A DNA stretch of 64,000 bases from Coriolopsis trogii (Eukaryota; Basidiomycota; Agaricomycetes; Polyporales; Polyporaceae). Location of the stretch: NCBI GenBank assembly GCA_020543525.1, contig JAHYIO010000003.1, forward strand, positions 3,286,001 to 3,350,000, given 5' to 3'. Both the position numbers and the translations under genes were made by a program. The notes beneath the pieces are model-generated. The model saw nothing but the letters and a program-made list of their open reading frames with translations. It did no database searches and had not been told where the DNA came from. Of the stretch, positions 1 through 9,382 are shown in pieces; the first letter of the stretch is position 1; each line of letters starts with the position of its first letter.

Positions 1-52
1 CGGACATACCACTTCGATCTGGACCTCTGTTCACCTATCCTCTTCCACACAG

Positions 53-1217
53 ATGGCCGACAAAGCTTTGGCGCCCATCGCTCACTCGGTTCTACCAACA
101 GAGGGTACAGAGAAGCTCCTACGGCTCGACAGAGAAGAATTGGACTTCTACACGAGGATCACAGGTGTCCACAACGTCGATGCCTTGAAGGAGCATCTAG
201 TCACTGTACAGCGGGCAGCCTGCAAGGTTCGTTCGAGGCCGTGACATTGATGGCCGACATCAGCAGTCTTGGATGCCACTGACGCACCGTGTTTGCTAGG
301 TATACCCTTACCCCTGTATCGTGAACTTCTACTTCACCAAGTGAAGTGATCTGCCACATCTTCTTGCTATCATGCTCATACATGGACGCCCAGTTTGCGG
401 CTTGCACGACTTCCCTGGTATCCGCAGCTGTTGGAGCTTGGGAGGTCGCGCGAAAAGCCAATATACCTCGACATTGGCTGTTGCCGTGAGTCGTACAGTT
501 TGGTACAGCTTGACGGCATACATAACAACCGTCTGGTAGTCGGTAGTGACCTGAGGAAGGCCGTATTCGACGGATACCCCCAGGACAGCGTCATAGCTAC
601 CGACATCGTGCCAGGTGAGGAGCAGCTTACTAGACATCCTCCGCAACTCGCCGTCTGATCACTTCTTAACTCACACAGGCTTCTGGAATCTCGGACACGA
701 CCTATTCAAGACACGTCCCGAGACATTCCTGGTGCCGTTCATCTCAGGGGACGCGCTCGACCCAGCTTTCCTCGATCCCGTACCCCCTTTCTACACAACC
801 TCCGCTCGGAAGATCAGTCCCGCACCCGCCCTCGCGCACGTGAAGTCGCTCAACGACCTCCGAGGACACGTCTCTGCCATCAGCATCTGCGCCGTGTTCC
901 ACGTGTTCGAGACAGAAGAGACGCAGGAGCGCCTCGCGCGCGCCATTGCGGGCCTGCTCTCTCCGGAACCTGGCTCTATGATCTTGGGCCTGCAGGTCGG
1001 TCTGCCAGAGAAGGGTCTGCTAAGGGGTTACATGTTCGACATGTTTTGCCACTCGCCGGAGAGCTGGAAAGAGCTGTGGGATGGGCAGATTTTTGAGAAG
1101 GGCACTGTCGCGGTCGATGCTAGGCTGGTCGAGCAAACGCGGCTGATCCTAAAGGGTGGGGAAGTCGTTGGACACAATAGGCGTATCTTGCAGTGGGCGG
1201 TGACGCGACTCCGGTGA
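53..1217 (+). CDS. SAM-dependent methyltransferase, basidiomycete biosynthetic type
   Basis: Five exons fit in frame: 53-226, 300-340, 394-485, 540-614 and 679-1217, all GT-AG, giving 306 aa. The class I methyltransferase glycine motif is LDIGCCLGSD near residue 100, built across the exon 3/4 junction, followed by the acidic strand (VIATDIVPGFWNLG). C-terminal family signatures are visible: GHVSAI, ARAIAGLLSPEPGSMI and MFCHSPESWKELWDGQ. Proteins of this kind are common in Agaricomycetes, often near secondary-metabolite genes, and are predicted to methylate a small molecule; the substrate cannot be read here. No other biosynthetic gene adjoins it in the window. The ATG at 53 is only 52 nt from the window edge, so an upstream exon cannot be excluded. 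Confidence 0.85.
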
Positions 1218-1450
1218 TGGTACACGCTGTAGGCGCGAGGCAGAGAGCAATACAGCGCACCTTGAGATGGGAAAGAGTATTGAGAGGTTCTGATGATACA
1301 TGACCGTCGTTCTGCTGCCTGCATAATACAGGGCATGGGTCCAATTCGAGCAAGTACAAAGCCTGCACAGACTTTTCCTCGACCCTCCAACTACGATGGC
1401 CTGTACAAGCGTCGCGCGTCCTATTGGGCATGCAATGATGTATGCTTCTC

Positions 1451-3498
1451 CTAGCTCCGCCCGAAGACCTTGGCCGCAAGCCGCCTCATGGGGCCACTAC
1501 GACTTCCAGCAGAGCTCTGGGAGACGTTCAAGGACTGAGTCTCCGGCTGCTGTGCGTAGTCAACTTCGACCGCCATCAGCCACAACGGCGATTGCATGTG
1601 ATGACCCTGGGTCTCTCGGGTGAAGCGGACATTCACCCTCGTGCCAGCGTGCTCGAAGGTTCGGAACCTCTCCCATTGCTGCCAAGAGAGGCCTGGGTGA
1701 TCCAGCTCCCAATGCTCTTCTAAGGGAGTATCGGCAGACCAGTGCGAGAGGCAGTGGGAACCGGCGCAGTGGGTACACTCCTGGAGGATGTCCTCATGCC
1801 AGCCGCCAGGGGGTGCGTGAATGTCGGCGTCCGAGTTGCGGGAGAGTTCCCGAACGGTATAAAGGACACGGTAGCCCAGAATTCGTGGCAGAGCCTGCGT
1901 CTCCTTCGTCCTGTGCTTGATAGAGGTAGGATTGGTAAGCCAACATCTCTCCTCGCTCTATCGTTCGGAACAGAGGGCGATTCCCGTATGCGGCAATGAC
2001 ACGGTCATGTCCGGAGAGATCCCGTAAAGTCCCGTGGAGAGTCTGCTCGACGTATGCAGGCACCAGGATATGCACCGTAGACCCGACAATGAGCGACATT
2101 CGTCCCGGGCGGAGGTCGGTCGATGTCCGGTAGCGTTGGGATATGTATACAGTCTTCCAATGGTGGAAGACGTCGTGCTTCTCGCTGGACGTACGGAGCC
2201 AATTGAGAACATCTTGTGTGAAGTTGACATAGCGAACATAGGCGTACTTTGCTTTGGGTGTCGCATTCGTCCAGGCACCGACGTCATAGGCGTGAGCTCC
2301 CGGAGCGCGTCCTAACAACAAGCCGACACATATACTTTCCGGTGACCCCTCCATACGGCAAGCAAGGAGGGCCAGGCAAAGTAGATCGGAGTTCGGTAAT
2401 GGAATGATTGGTAGGTGAGCGCGGACACCGTAAGTGGTTGCCGTAAACTCCGGGAGAGTGAGGTCCTGCAAGTGATAGATTTCATGACTATGAGGCGTAG
2501 TACATCGTTGACGTGACGCGGCGACTTACCTCCTGGCTATGTAACGCGTGTGAGATCTCATCTCCATCGGGAGCCAAAGTGGACTTGAGAGCTTCGGTGA
2601 AGGCAAGATATGACAGCACTTGTACCGCATGGTTTTGGCTGTGCTGAGAGCTGGCGCGGAACGCACGGGTCGAAGATGCTAGAAGATCAGTCTCCCCCAC
2701 GTCATCGGTCGTGGGAGCTTCGAGGGAGCACATAACGGCGACATCAGTACCTAGTAAGGGTGCGACCCCCCAGGTGAACAGAGTGTGGTCGAAGGAGGTC
2801 CGGATAATCTCCTCCTGCAAACGGCGAAAGGCGCGTTCTCCCTCCCCATAGATGACTGGTATATTGACGTCGAAGATACCCATCAGGCAATAGGCCTCAT
2901 CCTCCAGTCGCGTAGTCTTACGGCGCGAGGCCCAGGTCATGCGCGTGGACACCGGTACGTCCGATAAGGATGTCTGGAAGGTGAGCACGGAGACGTTGAT
3001 GCCTGTGATCGTCTGGAGGAGAGGTGCGAGAGAGACCTTGGTCCCAATGTACATCCATTCGGATGTCAGAAAGATGACCTTCTGCGATGCAAGGAGCTCC
3101 TGCAGCGTCCACCCTCTTGTGTGCCACTTGCTTTTCCTGAACGACTCCCAGAATTTGTCCAGGGTGTCACTGGGTGAAGACGACACGTCTGCCAGGTAGG
3201 CGTAGCATACTGTCGCAGAGGCGTACCAGCGGTACATGGAGTTGATGGCTTCAGAGAGCTCGGTGCTATTCGTCTTGTCGATGCAGCAGGTGTCGATCCA
3301 AAGCCAGTCGAACCCTTCTGCCGCCGCACACTTGCAGGCCAGATAGGCCTTCGACCCTGGCTGCCTCCTCAGGCCGCGCGTCGTCACATTCACGAAGGAT
3401 TCCTCATCGGAGCCCCAGACGTGGGAAAGGATAGCGTATCGTGCCGGAGGCCGATCGGTATCGTATAGTCGGTATGTTTGTGTGTTCAGTAGCCACAT
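1451..3498 (-). CDS. HET-domain protein (copy 1), C-terminal frame broken
   Basis: The gene opens with MWLLNTQTYRLYD and carries a full HET domain: YAILSHVWG, WLWIDTCCIDKTNSTELSEAI, YAYLADV, RGWTLQELLA, LEDEAYCLMGIFDVNIPVIYGEG and FRRLQEEII. Exon 1 is 3498-2530; a 64-nt intron leads to exon 2 at 2465 (LPEFTATTYGVRAHLPIIPLP). HET domains in fungi trigger incompatibility cell death when allorecognition partners mismatch; that role is inferred from the family. Compared with copy 2, the 3' part has two frame breaks: about 29 nt are missing before CHEFW (near 1890), and a second 1-nt shift follows it. Afterwards the homologous sequence (PPGGWHEDI, WQQWERFRTFEHAG, PLWLMAVEVDY) continues in a third frame to a stop at 1451. 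As written, translation ends at about 1794, so the product lacks the conserved C-terminus. Confidence 0.75.
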
Positions 3499-3875
3499 AC
3501 TCCACGTTCCTAGTCAGCGGTATATGTCAATATGAGACTGCGCATGATAGGTGTGCTCAACATACCTGAGGAAGACAATGTGGGCACAGAAGGAACGCTG
3601 AACACAATTGCCAGCGACTTCATAATATACCACCGAGCAGGCCTTGACATGCTGTGCCATTGATGCGTCTGGAATGGACCCCACAGAATCCAATATATGG
3701 AACATTAGCGTAAGAAGACGATTGTATAGCCTCGGGCATAGCCTCGAATGTCAGAGGCGGCGGCAGCGAGGCCAGAAGCACGACATTGATCTAAGAAGCT
3801 TGGGATTTTCCTCACGGTGGGCGATGAGGTGAACACTGAGGTGGGGAACCAGGGCGAACCGAATGCGGCAAAACA

Positions 3876-4160
3876 TCAAGTGCTACGTGTCAAGACGGGT
3901 TTCTTCTCCGTCATGCAAGTTGCCACGACTCGACTCTTACGCATCGGAAGTTCGGCCTCAATGACACCGGGCGCAAACATGTCTGGCATGAAACACAAGA
4001 ATACCTGTTTGCCATCGTCAGCCAGATTCCACAGCTCTGTGCGTGCAAGCAGCTGCTCACGAGCTCCATCCGATCCTAGAGCTTGTCATCACTGGCCCAT
4101 TGCATGCATATTTGACTCACCTCCAAGTTCATGTTGCATTTGTGTGACTGACGTCGACAT
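3876..4160 (-). CDS. Small conserved-looking protein, 79 aa, unrecognised
   Basis: Two exons, 4160-4121 and 4075-3876, join in frame over a 45-nt GT-AG intron (GTGAGT donor, CTCTAG acceptor) to give 79 aa with no disablement. The N-terminus is MSTSVTQMQHELGG; the body contains REQLLARTELWNLADDGKQ and FLCFMPDMFAPGVIEAELP; it ends in TRST. Neither exon is long enough to stand out as an open frame alone. The protein has no signal peptide or membrane segment and looks globular and soluble. It lies 378 nt upstream of HET copy 1 on the same strand, so a functional link is possible but not shown. I do not recognise a named family. Support comes from the clean splice, the intact frame and the protein-like composition. 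Confidence 0.5.
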
Positions 4161-4438
4161 GTTCTCTTCAGCAAGATCCGCGGGCATGCAGCTTCAGAAG
4201 GGGGGCTGTGAGGTGATCTGCTAGACGACGGCTATACGAACATGACGGCACGACGAGTGATGGGATCGGCGCTTGCGATTTCGAACTTGGCTTCTACCAC
4301 CATCTTGCCCAGCTGGTTATCTCCCGGAATTCCGTGAAATCAACCAGACTTGCACACAAAAGGAGTATCATCTCTGGCAATCTCGGGTGAATTCAACACA
4401 TCAGCTCAGATTAGGCTGATCTTCGACAAGACTCCAAC

Positions 4439-4880
4439 ATGGCCACCGCGACCGTTGAGCCCTCCGAATTACCCTCTGCTCCCGATGCCCCCCCTGCTCC
4501 CGATGCCCCTGCGACAACTCGTAGCTGGCAAACGAAACGTGTCCCTCGCTCGCCATGTACTGGGTTGGGTGATTACGGAAGACATGTGTCAACAATACTG
4601 CCGTCGCTACGAGTCCGTAGACCGTTCGGCCATGGACGAGCGCGAGGTTGTAGAGGATACTTGCACGGAATTCACCCTCCCGGTAAATGGACTAGCCCTA
4701 GTCTGGGTCGCCGGCAAGCCGCGGAGGGCGAGATGGTCTGTTTACTTGACAGAGAGCTGGGGTGACACCAGGGCAACGCGCCGCCTACCGCGTCCTCGCC
4801 TCGTTGACGAGGTCAAACAGTGGCTGGGAACGGACAAGGAGCCAGAGTGGCTCTTGTGCGTTAACCAGGGTCCATGGTAA
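4439..4880 (+). CDS. Small unknown protein, start region frameshifted
   Basis: The conserved-looking body runs from about 4503 to the TAA at 4880: ARHVLGWVITEDMCQQYCRRY, MDEREVVEDTC, VWVAGKPRRARWSVYLTESWG and RLPRPRLVDEVKQWLGTDKEPEW. The best start context is the ATG at 4439 (AACATGGCC), which opens a Pro/Ala-rich leader, but this leader is one frame off from the body. A run of seven C at 4488-4494 lies between them, so a 1-nt slip there would explain the mismatch. Otherwise translation would have to start at ATG 4485 or 4503. A shorter relative of its C-terminus lies at 5547-5741. Function is unknown. It is divergent from the 79-aa gene at 3876-4160 and sits between the two HET genes. Confidence 0.45.
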
Positions 4881-4993
4881 GTCTTGCTTTGCTATTCAGG
4901 AGCGCGCATAGTATACTGATACGTCCTTAGGTCCTAACCAATTTCATGCATTGCCCCGGCGTAGCTGCCGAGGGCACAGTCCTGTGTGGCGTA

Positions 4994-5432
4994 CTACAGT
5001 CGAAACCCTCTTATCCCATACCTCCGATAACCCATAACCTCTAATATCCCATAGATTTTGCCGGGTCCCGAGTTGGTTCTATGGGGCAAATCCCATAACC
5101 TCCCATAACCCTTAACCCATAGCCTTTGCTGGCCAAAAACCCATAGGTTTTATCATTTTGTATCCCGAAAGTGTGCCTTGAGCTAGGTTTATGGGGCTCA
5201 AAATCTTCGTCTGCTTACAGTTTATAGGTATAAAACGCTGTTCTAGGTGATTGGAAGCAAGACTGAACGTTGAGAATTCGTGGACCCTGGTGTTATCGGG
5301 CGCTTGAGTCATGATAACAGGTTATATGATCGAGCGCTCGACGAGCGCCTCCTCTCGTAGCCCATAACCTCCGAAAACCCATAGTTTTGGGCTTCTCCCG
5401 AGAGGTATGGGATAAGAGGGTTTCAACTGTAG
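4994..5432. mobile_element. Non-autonomous TA-target DNA transposon (MITE)
   Basis: This 439-bp element has near-perfect terminal inverted repeats of about 31 bp (4994-5024 and 5402-5432), starting CTACAGT(C/T)GAAACCCTC. It is flanked by TA on both sides (4992-4993 and 5433-5434), as expected for Tc1/mariner/pogo-type elements. Sub-terminal sequence is rich in short CCCATAACC and CCCATAG repeats in both orientations. No transposase reading frame is present. It sits between the small gene ending at 4880 and its truncated relative at 5547. Confidence 0.85.
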
Positions 5433-5546
5433 TACCTCAGAACCATGTGATATCGTGATGTACGAGTATCTCGACCCCGTTGATCGACCTTCAATGAGAC
5501 ATGGATGTTCGGCGTATTTGTACTATGAGGGAGAGGGAGAGGTCAA

Positions 5547-5741
5547 ATGGACGTGATTGCCTGGCGTTCGATCGACTCCAGACTCGTACAGCTGACGGGC
5601 GAAGGCCCGATTTCTCTCATGAATGGCACCAAGGCAATGCGCCACCTTTTCCGTCCGTCGCTTGTCGACGCGATCAAAGAGGCGTTGGGAGCGGACAGCG
5701 AGCCGGAGGGGCCCGAATGGGTTGACCGGGGTTGTTTGTAA
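5547..5741 (+). pseudogene. Truncated relative of the 4439-4880 small gene
   Basis: The 64-codon frame ends in FRPSLVDAIKEALGADSEPEGPEW, aligning with RPRLVDEVKQWLGTDKEPEW at the end of the gene at 4439-4880; both are preceded by a G(D)T(R/K)A motif. The N-terminal two thirds of the relative (ARHVLG, MCQQYCRRY) are missing, and the TA-type element ends only 115 nt upstream. It looks like a 5'-truncated duplicate. It runs convergently toward HET copy 2. A short functional protein starting at ATG 5547 is the alternative. Confidence 0.5.
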
Positions 5742-5934
5742 ATCATCAAGTTTCCTATCTTTGCGGGATCCTTCCATACACCACCCCACATCAGTCGGAT
5801 TCAAGTCAGGGTGTACGGTTCTAGCAAAGAATGAGACACTCCGTGGCAACACTGCTCCGTCGCAATGTCTGCTCCCTTCCCCCGTCCAATCGCGCTGTGT
5901 GCTCCGTCTGGGCGCTGTGGCTACAAGCCGTGCA

Positions 5935-8932
5935 TCAGCACTCCACGGAGGCTTGAAGGCCGCAGGGGGCAGTCGGGACGTAGTCGTTCTCGACCCCCAT
6001 CATCCACAACGGCTGGTGTCGATATTTACCCTCACCACTCGTGAAGCGAACGTGAACGCGCAGCCCGCCGCCGTCCTCAAAGGTCCGGAACCGCTCCCAT
6101 TGCTGCCAGTGAATGACATCCAGCCTCCAGAGTTCGTCCGATGGCAGAGAATCCGACCACTGAGAGAGGCGGTGTGAGCCGGCACAGCGTTTGCAGTGCG
6201 CGAACGTCTTCCAGCCTCCAGGGGGTCCTTCGAACTTGGACGATGAGCGGTCTGTGGTGAATATGACCGCCGCCCAGAACTCGTGGCAGATCCCCAATTG
6301 AACACAAAAGCCTGTCGAGCGTGTTCGTTGCCCGGTCGATGCGGAAGAAGCATGGAAGAGGTATGTCGCCGGTTCTCCCCTTCGGTGCACGCGGCGTAAC
6401 ATGGGGTAACCCGGCGTGGCCCACATGTCAACGCTCTGAGAGAGGTTCATCCCTCGGAGTGTGTGCGGGAAGTATGAGGGAAGCATAACGTGCGCGCTGT
6501 GAGATGTCGTGTGAGGGGATGACGATGGAGTTGAGGGAAGTCGACGGTTGTGGATCGCGGGATCAGCCCCTTCACGATCGTGGTTGGCGACATACACCGT
6601 CTTCCAATGAATAGCAGCATCACCCTTGCCCGCCCGAATCCAGTGGACAATATTTGCGGAGACATCGAGGTAGCGGATGTACTGGAGACCAGAGTCAGAA
6701 CTTGAACTGATCCAGCCACCGACTTCATAGGCATGCACGCCCTTGGAACGTCGTAATATCAGGCCGACACATACGCTAGATGGCGATTCACGGATACGGC
6801 AAGCTAGGAGTGCGAGGCAGAAGGTAAGGGTACCCGAGTCGGACTCATCGTCATCTTCCTGAGCAACTCGGGAGGGAAGCGCTATGATGGGTAGGTGAGC
6901 GCGTACGCCGTAGCTAGTATACGTGAACTCAGGGAGCATCAGGTCCTGTGGATGGGAAGAACGCACTGAGTCGTATACAACAAGATGGAGATGGAAACTA
7001 CTCACGTCAACCTGATCCGCACGTGGGCCCTGGCGCTCTTCAAGAGATAAGGTACTCGAGAGCGCATCGAAGAAAGCAAGGTAGGGCACCACTTCTACGG
7101 TTTGCGTCTTCCTCTGTTCATCCACAGGATCGAACACGCGTATAGAGGGGGCCAGCAATTCGCACTTCGTAGAGCTTCCCGGATCCCCATATCCCTGGAG
7201 CGATGTCATGACAGCGACATCGGTTTTTGGGGGAGCGAGTCCCCAGGTGAAGAGGGTGTGATCGGGTGATGTTCGAATGATCTCCTCCTGCAGGCGGCGG
7301 AAGGCGCGCATCCCCTCCCCGTAAATGACGGGTATGTTGATGTCGAAGATGCCCATCAGGCAGTAGGCCTCGTCCTCCAGCCGCGTACACTATGCGCCCG
7401 AAACTTCGTGGTTGCCACGAAGATGATCACGAATACTACTTCGTAAATAGTATGCAATATGTTCGTGTTAGTCACGAACATCTGAATCAAGCGCTGGAAT
7501 GAAGAGTTCTTTAAAAATGTCGTGATGATCAGGGTTATTTTGTCCACACCACGAATACATCCGTAGCCGCAAATGCATGGTATTCACGAAGTACTTCGTG
7601 TACTACACGAAGACTCTATACCGGAACATTGCCTCGCTCAATCCCATTACACATCACACTGCTTATTGGCATGAAGAGAGATGTATTCCAATGTAATGTA
7701 TACAAATACATGATATATGTAGTCAGAATCATACATTGGAAACGTGATACACATAGTATGATAACACTCGTGAACATAGGTCATCGCACCATTCCTCTGC
7801 GCCTCTGCACCCTACACGCCACCATCCAATACTCACAGTAAGGGGCCAATCAGCTACTTGGTACTCCTGTTTGATGCGAGAGCGCCGCGCAAAGGGTCTT
7901 GAGACACGGATCCGGACGGCAAGCCAGCCAGAGTAGAACCAGTCACCTTAGTCTCCAGCCTAGCCCAGCAGTCAGAAGCCCCCAGTAGCCAGCAGAAGCC
8001 CCAGATCAGCTCGAGTTCACAGCCATAGACACAGGTAGAAAGCCAGCCACGCAAGGACACAGAAGAGGCTTGGAGGACCAGGGCCAGGAGACGGTTACCG
8101 ACAGAGCTCGAGGGCGTATACGTAGTCAAGTGAAAACTGCGAAGTCTCGTCGCCAGACGCCGGGACAAGCGGGTTTAGGGCAGGCTTTCAGGCGCTGGGA
8201 GACAGATTCCGGGACTTCCGGATGGACTTCGTGGTATGTACGAACATGAGAGATCACGAATTTGCCACGAATTCACTTCGTGATGTATACTTTCCACGAA
8301 GCATCTTCGTGGGCGGTAAGACTTCCGGGGCGCATAGTGGTAGTCGCACGCTTCGAGGCCCAGGCCATGCGTCTGGCGACGGTTACGGATGACAGAGGCT
8401 TGCGGAAAGTGAGTATGGCGCTGTCAATACCCGTGATCTCCTCGAGAAGGGTTGCGAGAGAGGCCTTGCTACCAATAAGCCCCCAGTCGGCCGAGAAGAA
8501 GATGACCTCTCGCGAGGCGAGGAGTTCCTGGAGGGTCCAACCCCTGGTATGCCACTTGCTCTTCCTGAACGAATCCCAATATATGTCCAGTGTCGTCTCA
8601 CTGGCGTCACGAGTGATGGAAACGTCTGCAATGTACGCGTAGCAGACTGTGGCAGTCGAATACCACCGGAACATGGAGTTGATCGCTTCAGAGAGCTCCG
8701 TACTGTCCGTCTTGTCTATGCAACAGGTGTCGATCCAGACCCAGTTGAAACCATCTTCTGCCGCTCGTTTGCAAGCCGCATAGGCCTTGGCCTTCGGATT
8801 AGGATGTCCTCGAGTCTTCACATCGATGAAGGACTCTTCATTTGGTCCCCATACATGCGAGACGATGGCATACTGGTTGGGAGGTACGTGGTGGTGATGG
8901 AGCTTGTACGTCTCAGTGTTCAGTAGCCACAT
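5935..8932 (-). pseudogene. HET-domain gene (copy 2) interrupted by a transposon
   Basis: The 5' half (8932 to 8340) encodes MWLLNTETYKLH, YAIVSHVWG, WVWIDTCCIDKTDSTELSEAINSM, RGWTLQELLA and MAWASKRAT. The 3' half (7387 to 5935) resumes with RLEDEAYCLMGIFDINIPVIYGEG and runs through LPEFTYTSYGVRAHLPI, CHEFWAAV, PPGGWK and RFRTFEDGG to a stop at 5935. The halves are separated by a 952-bp CACTA-type insertion at 7388-8339. Ignoring the insertion and one target copy, the frame is continuous and matches copy 1 at this point (TTRLEDEA), so I see no other lesion. One normal intron lies near 7000 (GTGAGT donor, CCACAG acceptor). As it stands, translation from 8932 stops inside the element (8273). 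Splicing of the insert cannot be ruled out but no good donor sits at its edge. Confidence 0.85.
7388..8339. mobile_element. Non-autonomous CACTA-type (CMC/EnSpm) transposon in a HET gene
   Basis: The element is 952 bp, begins CACTATGCGCCC and ends with its inverted complement GGCGCATAGTG. It is flanked by a 3-bp direct duplication, GTA on the plus strand (7385-7387 and 8340-8342). CACTA ends plus a 3-bp duplication are the defining features of this superfamily. The first and last roughly 250 bp carry many sub-terminal copies of CACGAA/TTCGTG in both orientations (for example around 7406-7425, 7585-7600 and 8265-8310), also typical of it. The middle holds no transposase frame, so mobility would need an enzyme in trans. 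Confidence 0.88.
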
Positions 8933-8939
8933 TCTGCAG

Positions 8940-9382
8940 GAGGGTACATCATTTCAAGCAGGGACAGACTAGGAAGTGGGTACGGTACCTCTTTTCTGGG
9001 GAATGTAGCGAGAGCAGACAACCTATCGCCTGAATCCTGCGTGGTGGTGGTGTCCATCGATGTAGTCTCGAAAGGCGTCTGGTTGGACAGATCGCGGGGC
9101 GTGACTTATATAAGCTTCCCGGGGATGTTCGGCTGCAATGAGGCTCAGGGATGCTGGAGTTTGGACACAAGCAGTCAGTGCACCAGTCCACAAGCAAATA
9201 AAACGTTGAAGTGTGGTAGTCGCGTTAGCAGACTGTGTATGGACTTGTAGTCGATCCGACGTGTATATTACCATCCATCCGGTGCACGCCTATAATACAA
9301 TGTCCTATCCGGTCAAGCAAGCAGTCAAAGCAGAAACGTACAGAGCGACAAGAACGCCTCGCACCAACATCAGCGTGCATGT
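8940..9382. other. Intergenic: HET copy 2 promoter and GH5 3' flank
   Basis: No coding sequence is evident. A palindromic TATA-like box (TTATATAA) at 9106-9113 lies about 175 nt upstream of the HET copy 2 start codon. Confidence 0.6.
9107..9113 (-). promoter_or_regulatory. TATA-like box of HET copy 2
   Basis: TATATAA read on the minus strand, roughly 175 nt upstream of the ATG at 8932. It is positional evidence only. Confidence 0.35.

Noticed and set aside
7388..8339. Reading the 952-bp insert as a normal intron of HET copy 2
   Set aside because: It has transposon ends, a 3-bp target duplication and no good GT-AG pair at its borders, and the paralogs have no intron there.
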